The notes beneath the pieces are model-generated. The model had not been told where the DNA came from, did not search any database, and saw only the letters and a list, made by a program, of their open reading frames with translations. A stretch of 64,000 bases of DNA from contig CM060470.1 of NCBI GenBank assembly GCA_030544235.1, positions 18,769,356-18,833,355 of the forward strand, in the 5' to 3' direction. The translations under genes were made by a program, and so were the position numbers. This document shows, in pieces, positions 1 to 11,599 of this stretch (position 1 is the stretch's first letter; each line of letters opens with the position of its first letter). This DNA is from Lepturacanthus savala (lineage: Eukaryota > Chordata > Actinopteri > Scombriformes > Trichiuridae).

Positions 1-640
1 CAAAAGAAATGTCGGGTTTGGCAATTTTGTGTAGACTACTGCAAACTTACAATGTTACCCCTGCCTCATATTGAGGATTCTTTAACAAACCTGAACAAGG
101 CAGAGCGGTATTTCACTTTGGACTTAGTAAATGGCTATTGGCAGCTCAGGTTTAAGGAAAGTGATAAAGAAAAGACTGCATTTACAACACCATTTTGGAG
201 TTTAAAGGGATGTCGTTTGGCCTGTGTAATGCCCCTGCCACCTTTCAAAGATTAATGTAGAATTGCCTGGGGGAACATCTAAGAGAATATGCCCTTGTGT
301 ACTTGGATGATGGATTGTGTTCTCTGGAACATTTTCAGATCACCTGGACAAACTAGAGTCAGTATTCCAGGCCCTGGGATGATATGGCCTTAACAACAAT
401 GTCACCTTTTCTAGAAATATGTGAAGTTTTTAGGACATGTGGTTACCAAGGAGTTATATACTGTATATATAGAATATATAGAATGTATAGAAAAACACAA
501 TACGAGGGTGGAGTATATATCCAGGCTGATCCAAGCATTTAATTATACTCCTCATGGTTCCACAGGATATGTACCAGATTTCCTCATGTTTGATCAACAT
601 CTGAGAATCCCTGTAGGAAAAGTGTAGGAAAAGAAAAAGT
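1..640 (+). mobile_element. Ty3/Gypsy-type retrotransposon remnant (RT and integrase pieces)
   Basis: A fragment of a Ty3/Gypsy-like pol gene. Positions 52-255 read as the reverse-transcriptase palm approach (LPLPHIEDSL, then FTLDLVNGYWQLRF). A frame change follows and the YLDD catalytic box is readable at about 300-311. At 421-455 comes a piece like the stretch after the palm (KFLGHVV), and by 505-620 the reading has jumped to an integrase-end-like segment (HGSTGYVPDFLMF). RNase H and the integrase core are missing, and stops and frameshifts occur, so it is a dead, internally deleted copy. No LTR is visible; the left part lies outside the window. Confidence 0.8.
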
Positions 641-1797
641 GCTCACAAAGATGGACAAATCTGTGAACATCTTTTATTTAAACTCATGAAAAACAAATAT
701 TTTATTTGTATTTTTATTCAGTATATATATGTATGCAGTAGTAATATTACAACAGCTTCAAAACCATTTGGTCCACCATTGATGTTAACTAGTAAGAAAT
801 GTATTATGCCATTAAATTAGCTTCAAATATCTTCATGACATTTTATTTTTTGACAGATTTCAAAAAAGTTATTTTTTACATGAACACAGATCACTGCATT
901 GACAGAAATGAGACTCTGTGTTCACTTTTCTAAACACACAAACTGGCAGTTGTTATCAAGAACATTAAAACTGATGATGACATGATCTAGAGAGCTAGAC
1001 CTTTGCTTCTGTACATGTTCAAAAGCTCCATGAACTGTGACCAAGCTTTGTTTTGCTCTCAATTAAATCTCTTAATGAGAGATTTAATTGGGTTTCGGAG
1101 AAGCTCTGAAAAAGGGGCATTAAACATTTGATATTAACTAAGGACAAAATTTCCTCCATCTCTGAAATAGTATTTCATAATTATTTGTAGATCAAATTTC
1201 CTCAAATTTTTGAAAAAAGAAAATAAAGAACCTGGATTTTCTCCATGAAGCTTCAGTTTTTAGAGATTCATTTCTGTTCTTTCCAGGAAAAGCTCAAGTC
1301 TCCAAGATGTCTCACTCAGTCTGACCACTATAAATGCTTCAGTCAAGGTATGTTTGTATTTTTTAAATGTGTATTTCAGTCATGTCAAACATTTGGCCCT
1401 CCTTCATAGATAGAGGACATCACTATATTATCAAATTAGCATCTTCCAATAAACCATGAAGAATACAGAAAAAGATAAAACAAACAAACAAAACAAACAC
1501 AGAAATGAACTAAGAACTCTTCTAAGGGCTGGTAATAATTGAACAAGGTGTGGACTTTACTCGTATACTTCATTCAGAACTTGTGCCCTTGGTCCAGAGG
1601 ACAAAAGGGTTTAAGGAAAGACAACGGACATAAATCAGCAATGAAATACGTTCTGCTGTTTGATCTATTCTGAAAGTGAGATATTTGTTCTGGATGCCAG
1701 CAAAGGGCTCTAAACAGATCAGAGGTTTAAGCTTTTCATAGCGACAAAGAAATATACTCAGCATCCAAAATAGGCCATCAGATCAACTTCTACAAGA
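641..1797. other. AT-rich intergenic DNA, no gene seen
   Basis: No conserved reading frame or RNA gene was recognised. The only clear structure is a perfect 13-bp inverted repeat with a 5-base loop at 1060-1090. The 64-codon minus-strand frame at 1570-1764 resembles nothing known and has no supporting context. Confidence 0.6.
1060..1090. repeat. 13-bp perfect inverted repeat
   Basis: Arms 1060-1072 and 1078-1090 are exact reverse complements (CAATTAAATCTCT and its complement) around the loop TAATG. It is AT-rich and not followed by a U-run, so there is no reason to call it a terminator in this genome. Confidence 0.85.
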
Positions 1798-1817
1798 GGG
1801 AGGGAGGGAGGGAGGGG
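1798..1817 (+). promoter_or_regulatory. G-quadruplex-capable G-tract run upstream of map3k19
   Basis: Five G-runs of at least three, separated by single A, form (GGGA)4GGGG. This fits the usual G-quadruplex pattern. It lies about 700 bp upstream of the proposed map3k19 start and may be promoter-proximal, but no transcription start is known. A simple GGGA microsatellite is the neutral explanation. Confidence 0.45.
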
Positions 1818-2234
1818 CTTTGAATGATGGTGGGAGGAGTCTCACTCACTCAGCACAACCTCTGGACTGAGAGAAACCTGCATGCAGTTTTTACCTCAGT
1901 CACAGTAACATGGCTCAAACACAGAAAGACAACAACAGATAGTGGAGGTGTAATATTAATCAATCAATTAATCACTATGTGTTGATATGGGAGCAGAGCA
2001 GACCAACAGGCTCGATAAAAGGTAATGGTTGTTTTCTCTATTATGAGTATCAGTATATTATATTTAAATATAGTTGTACAGTACATGTATTTTATGTATG
2101 GGTAGTATGACATTTATGCTGTTCTCATTAATGAGAGTTTTGTTTTCGTGTGTGTTCGCCTTCATCTCTATCAACTCTACTGTAGTACTGATGAAACTGC
2201 ATCAGAAAATGCTTCCATCAGTTTTCCTGTGGTG

Positions 2235-2274
<40 letters not shown>

Positions 2275-2285
2275 TGTATATGTAT

Positions 2286-2372
<87 letters not shown>

Positions 2373-2376
2373 GTGT
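2235..2376. repeat. Compound microsatellite (TA)n-(TG)n
   Basis: About 19 TA dinucleotides are followed, after a short interruption, by about 40 TG dinucleotides. The apparent reading frames of poly-Tyr/Ile and poly-Cys/Val across it are artefacts. It lies 135 bp upstream of the proposed first map3k19 coding exon. Confidence 0.97.
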
Positions 2377-2511
2377 TTCTAAACATTTTTTATGTGGAGT
2401 CTAATCATTACTATAGTCATACTATAACTGGATAGTTGGGTGTGACTGTGTGTGTATTTTGTGTGTATGTTTGAAACAAATAAGGGGATCCCCCTCTGTT
2501 TCCAAAACACC

Positions 2512-5500
2512 ATGGAAACGCTGACAGACATTAGGCAAGCCTATCAGGATACAAGGACAGGAAGCAGGTGGGTGAAATCTCTCCATCTTTTGCACTCACA
2601 AACACACACATACAACCCTGTTTATGTGTTATAAAGAAAAAACTGTCATTTAGAAGATAATGTTACAGAGCTGACATGTAAATACAACCACATCTGTTCA
2701 TACGTTAACTACAAACACACAAACACCACCCCCCACCCTGTAAGACATACTCTAGTGTGTACACAGTACACAGTACACCCTAACTGGTCCTGTCAACAGC
2801 AGCAGCAGTGTCCTCTCTGGTTACACTCAGACCTTCATGCAGACACCTGCCACTGTGTCCAGAGGACAACCTGTTCTAGCTGAACACAGGGACAGGGGGT
2901 GGAGGGTGGGGGTGAATCAGCCCATTGTCTGTTTCAGGGAACTCTCACCACTGAATCAAGTCCAAGGAGAATAAAGGTCTTTGAGCAGGTTTCCTATTTC
3001 ACGGCACTGGCTTTCAGAAAACAAGATAAATGAGGGAAATTAATCTTGTGGCTTCAGCACAAAATATAATCATCAAAACATCTTTATTGTTATTGTAAGA
3101 TCTTTAATAAAATGACAAACTTCCTTAAGTCTAAGGAATAACCATATAAGGCTTCTGTGTTTTCCCCGCTTCTCATAATCAGAGGAGGTTTGTCTCTGCC
3201 GAGCCTGAGAAACAACACCAGACGCTGGAGCCGTTTGGATCTTCCTGCCTCATCTGACTTGCTGACGACTAGGAGCCCCTGCCTGCCTGTACCTCCCACA
3301 CACAGGTATGATCCGCTGGCCTAACCGGTAGCTGGACTCAGCCTGTATCTCCTACACACGGCTACGACCCCTGACCCCTCACCTAACCTCTAGCTGTGAC
3401 TTCCCCACTGTGGGACTAATAAAGGAATTTCTACTATCTATCCGTGGAAATTATTCATTGAATGAATGTGGCTTGTCTTACAGTCTTGACCTATGACCAT
3501 CACATTTGCAGAACTCCCTCTTCAATACAATTATACAAAACTATTAGTCTAATTTGTCTCCCACAGACAGAGAACAAGAAATGTGGTTCCTCTATCCTCG
3601 TCCTCCTCAGGCCTGTTTTCTGTGGCTGAGCCCAGCAAAATCAACCCTTCATCACCCAGGATCATGGAACCAATGCTGTGTTGGAAGACTATGATCCAGA
3701 CCGAGGAGCCCATCCAGAGCAGTATTGTCTACAGATCCTTTTATGCAATAAATGATTATTATATTTAACAATCATTTAAATTTTAAGAAGTGTCATGCAG
3801 AGTAATCAAAGTAAAGTTTTATTTTCATCTGATGTTTGAATATTTTAAAGGACATGGTAGATTATAAAATGAAATAGCCTATAAATAAAACCAATGTGGT
3901 ATGCATATTGAAAACTAATTTAATTATTAATAGAAAGCGTTTTAGTTTGTGATGATTTCACGTGTATTCTCTTCCTGCAGGACTGAGTTCTTATGAAGAT
4001 ACGAATGAGAAAAAGGTGGGATCAAATAAAAAAATATATTAGGTTGGGCGATATATATACCATTTTTTGTAGAAAATAAAAAGTTTCTGTGAATGTGATG
4101 TTCTCTGCAGTTCACACAGGGCCTGCCAGCACTGGTTCCCAAGCTGCTGGTACCGCTGGACGTCAGGCCCAGAGACAGCACTGCCCCGCTGGTACTGAAG
4201 CGCTGTGTTCCCCTGAAACCCATCAGCCGGAGCTCTCTTTGCTCCAGGACCAGACTATCCTGGGGTGGCCTATGTATTGGCCCTCTCACCACTAATGGTG
4301 CTAGTGAGGAGAGTGGGTCCAGTAGCAGCAGCCAGAGTTCTATTAATCCAGACGATGAGGATGATGAAGATGAGAGGGATCAACAGGAAAGAGCTTCAGA
4401 AGACAGCCATCTGAAGCTCATTGAGGACAGGTTGAAGCAGTCGAAAGATGTAAGCTGCAGTGAGGTGGACACTGATTATGGGTTTGGAAAAACAATGCAT
4501 AATTTTAAAGCTCAGTCAAAGATCGGTCATATGCCAGTGATCCATAGACAATCACATATCCAGAATGGAAAACCTATAAACGATTCCCCCAGGAATGAAA
4601 ACGCTACCCACTCACACTGTAATGAGAGAAATAACAATACTAATGGCACAAAAGTCATTTATGGGTGTTTTATGAAATGTAACTATGAAAAACTAGAAGA
4701 CACATTAGATAGCATGAAAGACATGAACAATGAAAAACCTCTCACATCCGAGTGTGAGAAGGAACAGAATGATGGCCATGAAATCACACTTAATATAAAT
4801 AATGACCAGGGTGATGCTAGTGGAGACTCTGAACAGATTGACAGAAACCAACTGCATCATGTAAAACAGCCAATGAGAACAATGAAGGATTTGTTGGTCC
4901 AGAACAAGGGAAGAGGAACCATCATGCACTGTGAACTAAGAGCTAAAACTCAAGCCAATCAGTCTTTCAACATACTAGCACAGAAAGACAGAGGAACCCT
5001 GTGTCGGAATAAATCCAAAAACAATCTTAAGTTCTCTTCACTTTCCACAAAGGTCAAAGAGAAAACCAGGAAAATCCCTGAGCTAATTGTTAGTGGAGAG
5101 GGCACAGAGGCAATTTCAGTGAAATCAAAGCTGAGATCTGTTAAGGCTGCGTATTGTAACCCTGAAAACCCATCACCACAAAAGAAGGTTATCAATCATC
5201 CACAGAATAAGATGAACAGCGTCGGAGCACAGCAGCACCTGACAGTACAGAGACCTAGTGTAGCGGGGACACCGATATCTAAATCTGCTGTGGACTGCTG
5301 TGGCCATCATCCCCACTCTGGCTCTGCTGACATGTCTCAGCAGAGCCAGAGTGGGGATGATGGCCTGGATATCTATGATAATCTTCGAGTCTCCAGCTTC
5401 TGTGAAAAAACAAAGGACAGACGTTTGCAGTCTACTCCGTCTAGGCAGACCCAACACAACAGCCATGAAGTCAAACAAAGACTGTTGAAACAATCAAAGA

Positions 5501-8328
5501 GTAAGCCAAAGAGAAGCCTGGAGAGTATGGTGTTTTCAGCTAAGAGCAAAGCCAAACCTGCATCCTCCAGGGTGAAATCTCACCCCACACCTGTATCAAA
5601 GAAGGGCCTGTACAAAAGGGAGAATGAGGCTATTTCTAGATATGGGTTCATATCTAATGACAAAACATTGATGATCCCTACAACTCCCTGTCATGGTGAA
5701 TATAGTCGTATTCAGATGAATATGGAAAAAACAATAGTAAATTCAACAGAGACTAATACTCTAACAGCAAACCCTGATGGACCAGTCCCAGAGCCTAACA
5801 GGCTGGTTTCTGAACTTGACAGACTGGTTCCTGGGCCTGACAGACTGGTTCCTGAATCTGACATACTGGTTCCTGAATCTGACATACTGGTTCCTGGGCC
5901 TGACAGATCGGTACCTGAGCTTGACGGACTGGTTTCTGAGCCGGTGTTTCCTCAAGTCATCGACATCCACACCGGGACCTCTTCTAGCAGCAGCCTCCGC
6001 ACCATTATGTCTCCAATTTTTCAGAAGTTTCTGGATGAGGTGGGGGATGGGCCTCTTACAGATGACCTGCTGCAATGTCTGGCAAAGGAGCTGATCTCTT
6101 TGGATGAGAGAAATGGATCCACGGGTCCATGCCCTGACAACCTGGACCTGAGCAGAAAGGGGTCCAAGAGTGAAGACAATCCTATATCACTGAGAAATGC
6201 ATATCCTGAGGTAAACATTAAGACAAAGTGTTGATTTTAGTAACAGAAAGGTTCTCATCATCATCATCACTACCTAATGAATGCTATAATATAATATATT
6301 GTAACTATGCAACAGATGTTATTTCCAGGTGGGATTTCCATCTCTTTCTCTCTTTTTATTGATTAGCTAGATAGACAAAAGAAAAATCATCCATACAAAA
6401 ATGCATCTCAGACATATCCTGATAAACCAAAACAATCATAAACTAAATCTTAACATGATTCTGAAAGTAGATGTACATATTAACACTATAGTGGCACTTA
6501 TTATTTATTACCTTCATTCTGTATTATTTATTTGCAGCTCACCTCATTAGACGGGCCTGCTGTGTTTGACTCTGGGTTGCTTATAGACGACACCATCTCA
6601 TGGACAAAGGGTGAAGTACTTGGCAGGGGAGCCTATGGGACGGTAAGCATCCTGATTTAGACTAGTGGAAGTTCTGCCTGCAGCATTGTTGAGAACTACT
6701 CATCTGATCATGTGACACTAGACAATACCGTCCTCAGCAACTCACCCACAAAGTCTGATGATTGGGTCTTGAGATATGCAATGTGCAGTTATTCATACAT
6801 ACAGAGATGCCTTCCTAGTTAAATGATCTAGCACCTAATAATACAACCTATTGGCCAAATGGCATTAAATTTCTCATGACATTCTATCTGCACGTTTACG
6901 TTCAGGAGATATGACATTTTTTGTAAAAATAGTAATCTGTGCACAATAACCCTGCCTTCTGACCAGGTGTAGAAGCTTGATAACCCTGCCTTCTTATCAG
7001 GTGTACTGTGGCCTGACAAGCCAGGGCCAGCTGATAGCTGTGAAGCAGGTGAATTTAGATGCCTCTGACCCAGAAGCTGCTCAGAGGGAATACAGTCGTC
7101 TGCAGGTGGAAGTAGAGCTCCTTAAAACCCTGAGACATGCCAACATTGTCGGCTTCTTAGGCACCTCACTCTATCAGCACGGGGTTTCCATCTTCATGGA
7201 GTACATCCCTGGGGGATCCATTGCTAGCATCCTCCACAGGTAACATGATTCCTAATAGGTTACCCACATGAGCCTGTCTAGAAATGCCATTTGTGAAAAA
7301 ATATCAAAGCATTTAACATAAATTGTTCTTTTCCTGCCATCAGGTTTGGTCCTCTGCCCGAACGCGTTCTTGCTCTGTACACCCATCAGATCCTGGAAGG
7401 TGTGGCCTACCTCCACCAGAACAGGATAGTTCATCGAGACCTGAAGGGAAACAACATAATGCTGATGCCTATTGGTGTCATCAAGCTCATAGACTTTGGC
7501 TGCGCACGCCGCCTCAGCTGCCTGAACTACACTGCAAGCAACAGTGGAGACCTGCTGAAGTCTGTCCACGGCACCCCGTTCTGGATGGCACCAGAGGTAG
7601 ATTCACAATTTATACGAGACGTAGGTCTGGAGTGCATTTAGGGGGTCTGAATAGCAGCAGAAACAGGTCTGGAGCTTATTCAGGGGGTCTGAATGGTACC
7701 AGAGTTAGGTTTGGAGTTTGTTTTGTTGGTCTGGATGTCACTACTAGAGGTAGGTTTGACAATTATTTGAAGGTCTGGATGGCACTAGAAGTAGATCTGG
7801 TGATTATTTAGGAGGTGTGACTGAATTGCTTTTTGTTTGACCTGTTGACTGAACGTCTCTGTTCTGATCCTCATCGCTTCCACTCCCCAGGTTATAAATG
7901 AGACCGGATATGGCAGGAAGTCAGATATCTGGAGTCTGGGCTGCACAGTGTTTGAGATGGCCATGGGGAAACCACCTTTGGCACACATGGACAAAATGGC
8001 TGCCTTGTTCTACATTGGAGCTCAAAGAGGGTTGATGCCCTCCTTGTCAGACGCCTTCTCAGAGAGTGCCAAGGACTTTGTAAACATCTGCTTGACAAGG
8101 TCAGACCTGTCTCCTGTTCTTATTTTATGCCTGGATAAATTCTCATATAAATCCACTGTTCATATTAAAGTCTAGGTAGGTCTCCTAAATTTGATCAATT
8201 TTCCCTCCACCAGTGACCAGAGACTCCGGCCATCTGCGAGACAGCTGCTGAAGCACTCGTTCATCCCCAAACATGAGACTGGAGTGAAAAAGAACAGTTG
8301 TAGTCAAGCAGATGGCATGTGTGGGTAA
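2512..8328 (+). CDS. map3k19: map3k19 (YSK4-type MAP kinase kinase kinase 19), 10 coding exons
   Basis: STE11-class protein kinase of the MAP3K19/YSK4 family, expected to feed ERK/JNK-type cascades in the cytoplasm. Coding exons by phase: 2512-2567, 3567-3721, 3981-4015, 4111-6210, 6538-6642, 7001-7239, 7344-7596, 7891-8099, 8214-8328, which sums to 1,088 codons plus stop (nine clear pieces; the first two are least certain, and exon 2 uses a weak donor). The kinase domain is C-terminal: glycine loop GRGAYG near residue 811, VAIK-type lysine K832, catalytic loop HRDLKGNN with D929, DFG at 947, and APE at 979-981. Ahead of it is a family-typical patch (LTDDLLQCLAKELISLDE). The long exon 4 encodes a low-complexity, poorly conserved region holding a 21-bp tandem repeat and a perfect inverted repeat. 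The protein is shorter than the human one (about 1,330 aa). The last residues are SQADGMCG. Confidence 0.93.
5302..5365. repeat. Perfect 29-bp inverted repeat inside map3k19 coding exon 4
   Basis: Left arm 5302-5330 and right arm 5337-5365 are exact reverse complements (left begins GGCCATCATCCCCACTC) around the hexamer CATGTC. Both arms are open in the map3k19 frame, giving GHHPHSGSAD then SQQSQSGDDG. The transcript would carry a 29-bp GC-rich stem. It is probably a local inverted duplication fixed in a fast-evolving part of the protein. Confidence 0.95.
5776..5945 (+). repeat. 21-bp in-frame coding tandem repeat in map3k19
   Basis: Seven to eight degenerate copies of a 21-bp unit encode heptads of the type L-V-P-x-x-D-R/I (for example LVPGPDR, LVPESDI twice in a row, LVSELDR). 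The unit length is a multiple of three, so copy-number change keeps the frame. The segment covers roughly residues 637-694, between the low-complexity region and the kinase domain. Confidence 0.9.
6946..7006 (+). repeat. Duplicated 3' splice site before map3k19 kinase exon
   Basis: About 26 bases ending in a splice acceptor occur twice, 34 bp apart (starts at 6946 and 6980). Each copy reads ATAACCCTGCCTTCT, four variable bases, then AGGTGTA. Splicing at the downstream AG (6999-7000) keeps the kinase frame. The upstream AG (6965-6966) would give Val followed by TAG. Confidence 0.9.
7578..7820 (+). repeat. Minisatellite seeded from a map3k19 exon end and its 5' splice site
   Basis: The end of the exon encoding FWMAPE plus its donor (CTGGATGGCACCAGAG|GTAG) is echoed by further units starting at 7644, 7686, 7728 and 7772, 42-44 bp apart. 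Each begins GGTCTG(A/G)AT and continues with a copy resembling GGCACTAGA(A/G)GTAG. Several units keep a GTAG after an AGA-like triplet and so look like decoy donors. The array fills most of the 294-bp intron 7597-7890. Confidence 0.85.
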
Positions 8329-9950
8329 AAGGGATTGCATAATGAGGGACAGTCTCAGTTCAATAGGACATTCAATGACTCAATGTAGACTGTTGACTAA
8401 ACGTATTCTCACGTTACCGGACTCTCCATCACTATACTGATGCAGCAGCAGATGAGTAGCTGATGGTCTTTAGGCAGCAGTGCTACTTCTGAACTAAAAC
8501 CAACTTTAAAATAATAATATTAAATAATGAACATGAGAAAAACTATATAAATATATTTTATATTATTTATATTTATTTATTATTATTATTGGAATAATGT
8601 ATTAAAAGAACCCACAATACATGGAGATAAAAGCCAGATTTTAACTAGCAGTTTGTGCCAATCTTTTATGATATTTTTGTCATTTCTACAATATAACTCC
8701 AGAGGGCAGAAAAGCAGAAACATGAAATATAGGAGAAATAAGAAAGCCAGGCTTTCGGTTTCACAATTGCCACATCATGATGAGTAGACGCCAGGTGTAG
8801 ATAATCCGGATAAGTGTGCGTTCGTTTGAGGCATGGGGGGCGTCTTGGATTGTGATTTTACAAAGTCCTTGCCACACTGAAGCTGAGTCATTTGCTGAGA
8901 ATCAATGTTGTATTTACTCATACACCAGCCACTTGGTCTCCATTATCTCTTTTTTCCATTGAACTGCTTGCGCATTGATATGATGACTGATAGATGCCAA
9001 GTGCAATCAAATAATACAGCACAGGTCTGTGTCCCAGAGGCTACATATTTGGCAGTGAATCAGAAAAAAAGAATCAGCAGACTCATCTAAAAAAGTAGGA
9101 GTGCGCTGATATGTTGTGGAGTGCCACAGGGAAGTTGTTTATGTCCACTTTAATTTTAAAGTTTTATAAATAAAATGTATCATGTGCTATTAAAAATGAT
9201 GATTCAATTACATATGCATATGACCCTACTTTGTTCTGTACATCGCCAACTTAATTTGAGCAGAGGGAGAAGCTTCAGGTTGAGTTTCACATAACCAAAT
9301 AAGTAAGAATGAACAAGCTGATATTAAACATTGCCAAAAGTAAATCCACTGTATTTGAAAGAAAGAATGCTCTTGCTAACGCCACTACACTTAATTTTTT
9401 TGGAGATGCCATCTTACTCTTGTTCTGTCTCTCGTGCTGCATTTGGTTTTACATTTGCTTTTGTTGTTTGCGTGAACTGCCTGTATCATTTACTTTTGTG
9501 GCCTCAGACCTTTCCTCCTAGAGCCTGCTACTTAAAGGTTGGGGACATGGACCCGCCCTACAGATACATTTAGAAGGCCCCCTAGTGGCCATTAGCTGTA
9601 GAAATCCATATTAGCCACACTGTTGTATAGGCTGCAGGGTTCAAAGCATGGGGGAAAGTTGTGGTTTATAGTCCGTAAATTACAGAAATTGTTTCTCTTA
9701 AGTGGCTAAATTCGCTCAGTTACCAAGCATATGTTGGCTGTTACAGAATTTATTCATCACTAATTTATGAAACTTTGATTTGATCTTTTTCTGAAATTTT
9801 CTATACTCTATTTATTTGGTTTGCTGGTTGGCTTATTTGCTGATTATTATATTTTGTATGTGTGTTTAATTATATAGTTTAATTTTGACCTTTATGTGTT
9901 ATTTTTGTATTTATTTTGTATGTACATTTGAAAAAGCAAGGGTCTACAGA
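8329..9950. other. Downstream of map3k19: probable 3' UTR then intergenic
   Basis: AT-rich sequence without a recognisable gene. An AATAAA lies at 9169-9174 and AT-rich signals occur near 8520-8600, so the map3k19 mRNA could end in either place. Short frames at 8905-9090 and 9309-9573 match nothing recognised. Confidence 0.45.
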
Positions 9951-9989
9951 GCTACTACTAGATGGGAGAAAAAACGATACAGTATCCCT

Positions 9990-10790
9990 TTAATCCCATT
10001 CCGGAGCCTCACTGTCTTTTTTTTTGCTCCTCAACACTGGCACACAACCTGTAACTACAGTTGCACATATTATTCAGAAGTTTATGGTGCATGGGACTGT
10101 AGCTAATTTCCCTGGGCATTACCACAAGAGGAAAATTGAAGACATTTCGAAGAGACAAAAGAACACAGTAACTAAAGAGCACAGAACAAGTTCCAAAGAG
10201 ATTAAAGGTGAAATCCAAAGTCCATCAGTGTCAGATCATACATCTCCACCATTTTAACCACAGTGGGTGACCAAGGATGACACCACTGTTGAAAGCAAAT
10301 CACAAAAGCGAGACTGGAATTTGCATATTGACAATCCACAAAGCTTCTGGGAGAATGTGAGACAAAATTGGAGCTTTTTGGCCAGGCGCATCAAAAATCA
10401 AGCACAAAAAGAAAAGAACACTACTTACTGTGATACATGAAGGAGGCTTAGTTATGTTCTGGAGGTGCATCTGTATCTCAATAAAATCTCAAGTCTAGGG
10501 AAGAATTCTGGAGGAAAATGAGCTGCCCACTGTCAGAAAGTTTGGTCTCAGTGGCAGGTCTTGGGTCCTCTAACAGGATAAAGATCCAAAATACAGCTAA
10601 AAACACCCAAGAACATCTGTGAAAGAAGCTGAAACATTCAGTTTGAAGGCAACCTTCAAACCTGAGACAGCTGGAGCAGTTTGCCCATGAGAAGTGGCCT
10701 AAATTACAGAACCTGTCAACAGATGCAGAGAGAGAGGTACATAATTCACTCGAATTATTGATCAACAAAATATTAAGTTAATGGTACCAT
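9990..10790 (+). pseudogene. Tc1/mariner-like transposase remnant
   Basis: The frame at 10084-10250 reads like the helix-turn-helix region and linker of Tc1-type transposases (GTVANFPG, VTKEHRTSSKEIKGEI, SVSDHT). Downstream, catalytic-core echoes survive only across stops: a GG-V-VW-like patch near 10440-10470, then a QDxDPK-like patch at about 10575-10600. Many stops and frameshifts show it is long dead. Terminal inverted repeats were not located, so the ends are approximate. Confidence 0.8.
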
Positions 10791-11599
10791 CATGATTGCC
10801 ACTATCATTACTTTTTTATGATTCTGTTGAAGCACAATTCAATTCAAATTCAACAATGTCTCATTTCCATTTGTAAATTTTCAGTACAGTATTTTTGGGT
10901 TTTGGCAATTTCAAGTTATTTTGAGTGACCATTGTGGGTCTTTCTTTCTTGAAGAGAAACATTCTAACTTTATCAACATCATTCCCGCTTTTGATTATGA
11001 GCCATATATCTGCATAACCTAAAAATTTGAATGGATTCCTTTTATCCTCTGGCTGACATGGTGAGGGATCTATGTGTTAATCTATTTAAGTCTATGATGG
11101 TCATTTTATACTAAAAGTAAAAAAAATCTAAATGTTTTTTTCTGGTGACAAAAGGTTTTAAGCAAAAAAAAAAAAGTTTCCAAGTGCTTCTGACATGGCC
11201 AAGACAAACCATCCCAGAAAGAGTCATTTAATTTAGATTATGATTTTAAATCCTGACATGTATATCTATATGATCATTCAAGTCTCTAGAATAATCCCCT
11301 CAAAAAGAATTTTGTACATTGGATAAATAGGGTTTTGTTTATGGGGATATTTGTGCAAGCGCCAACTATAATAGCCATTAAAAATTCTTTGTTGTGCAAA
11401 GACTACAAAAGGGAAAAAAATAGATACAGAACATGATTGTAAGTGACTCAACTGATATAATTATATGCATAAAATCTTTTTTAAAAAATCTAGGCTTAAA
11501 TGGGTTAAATCAGAAGCTTAGAAGACAAACTGATGAAATATCTTCCTGGGGCATCAAAGGTATATGATAATAAAATGAGCACAACAGTCAGAATGTTTA
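10791..11599. other. Intergenic, AT-rich, nothing recognised
   Basis: No coding, RNA or repeat family signature was recognised on either strand; short A-runs only. Confidence 0.5.

Noticed and set aside
2074..2435. Open frames of 95-102 codons in both directions
   Set aside because: They are made of TA and TG microsatellite translated as poly-Tyr/Ile and poly-Cys/Val; no gene.
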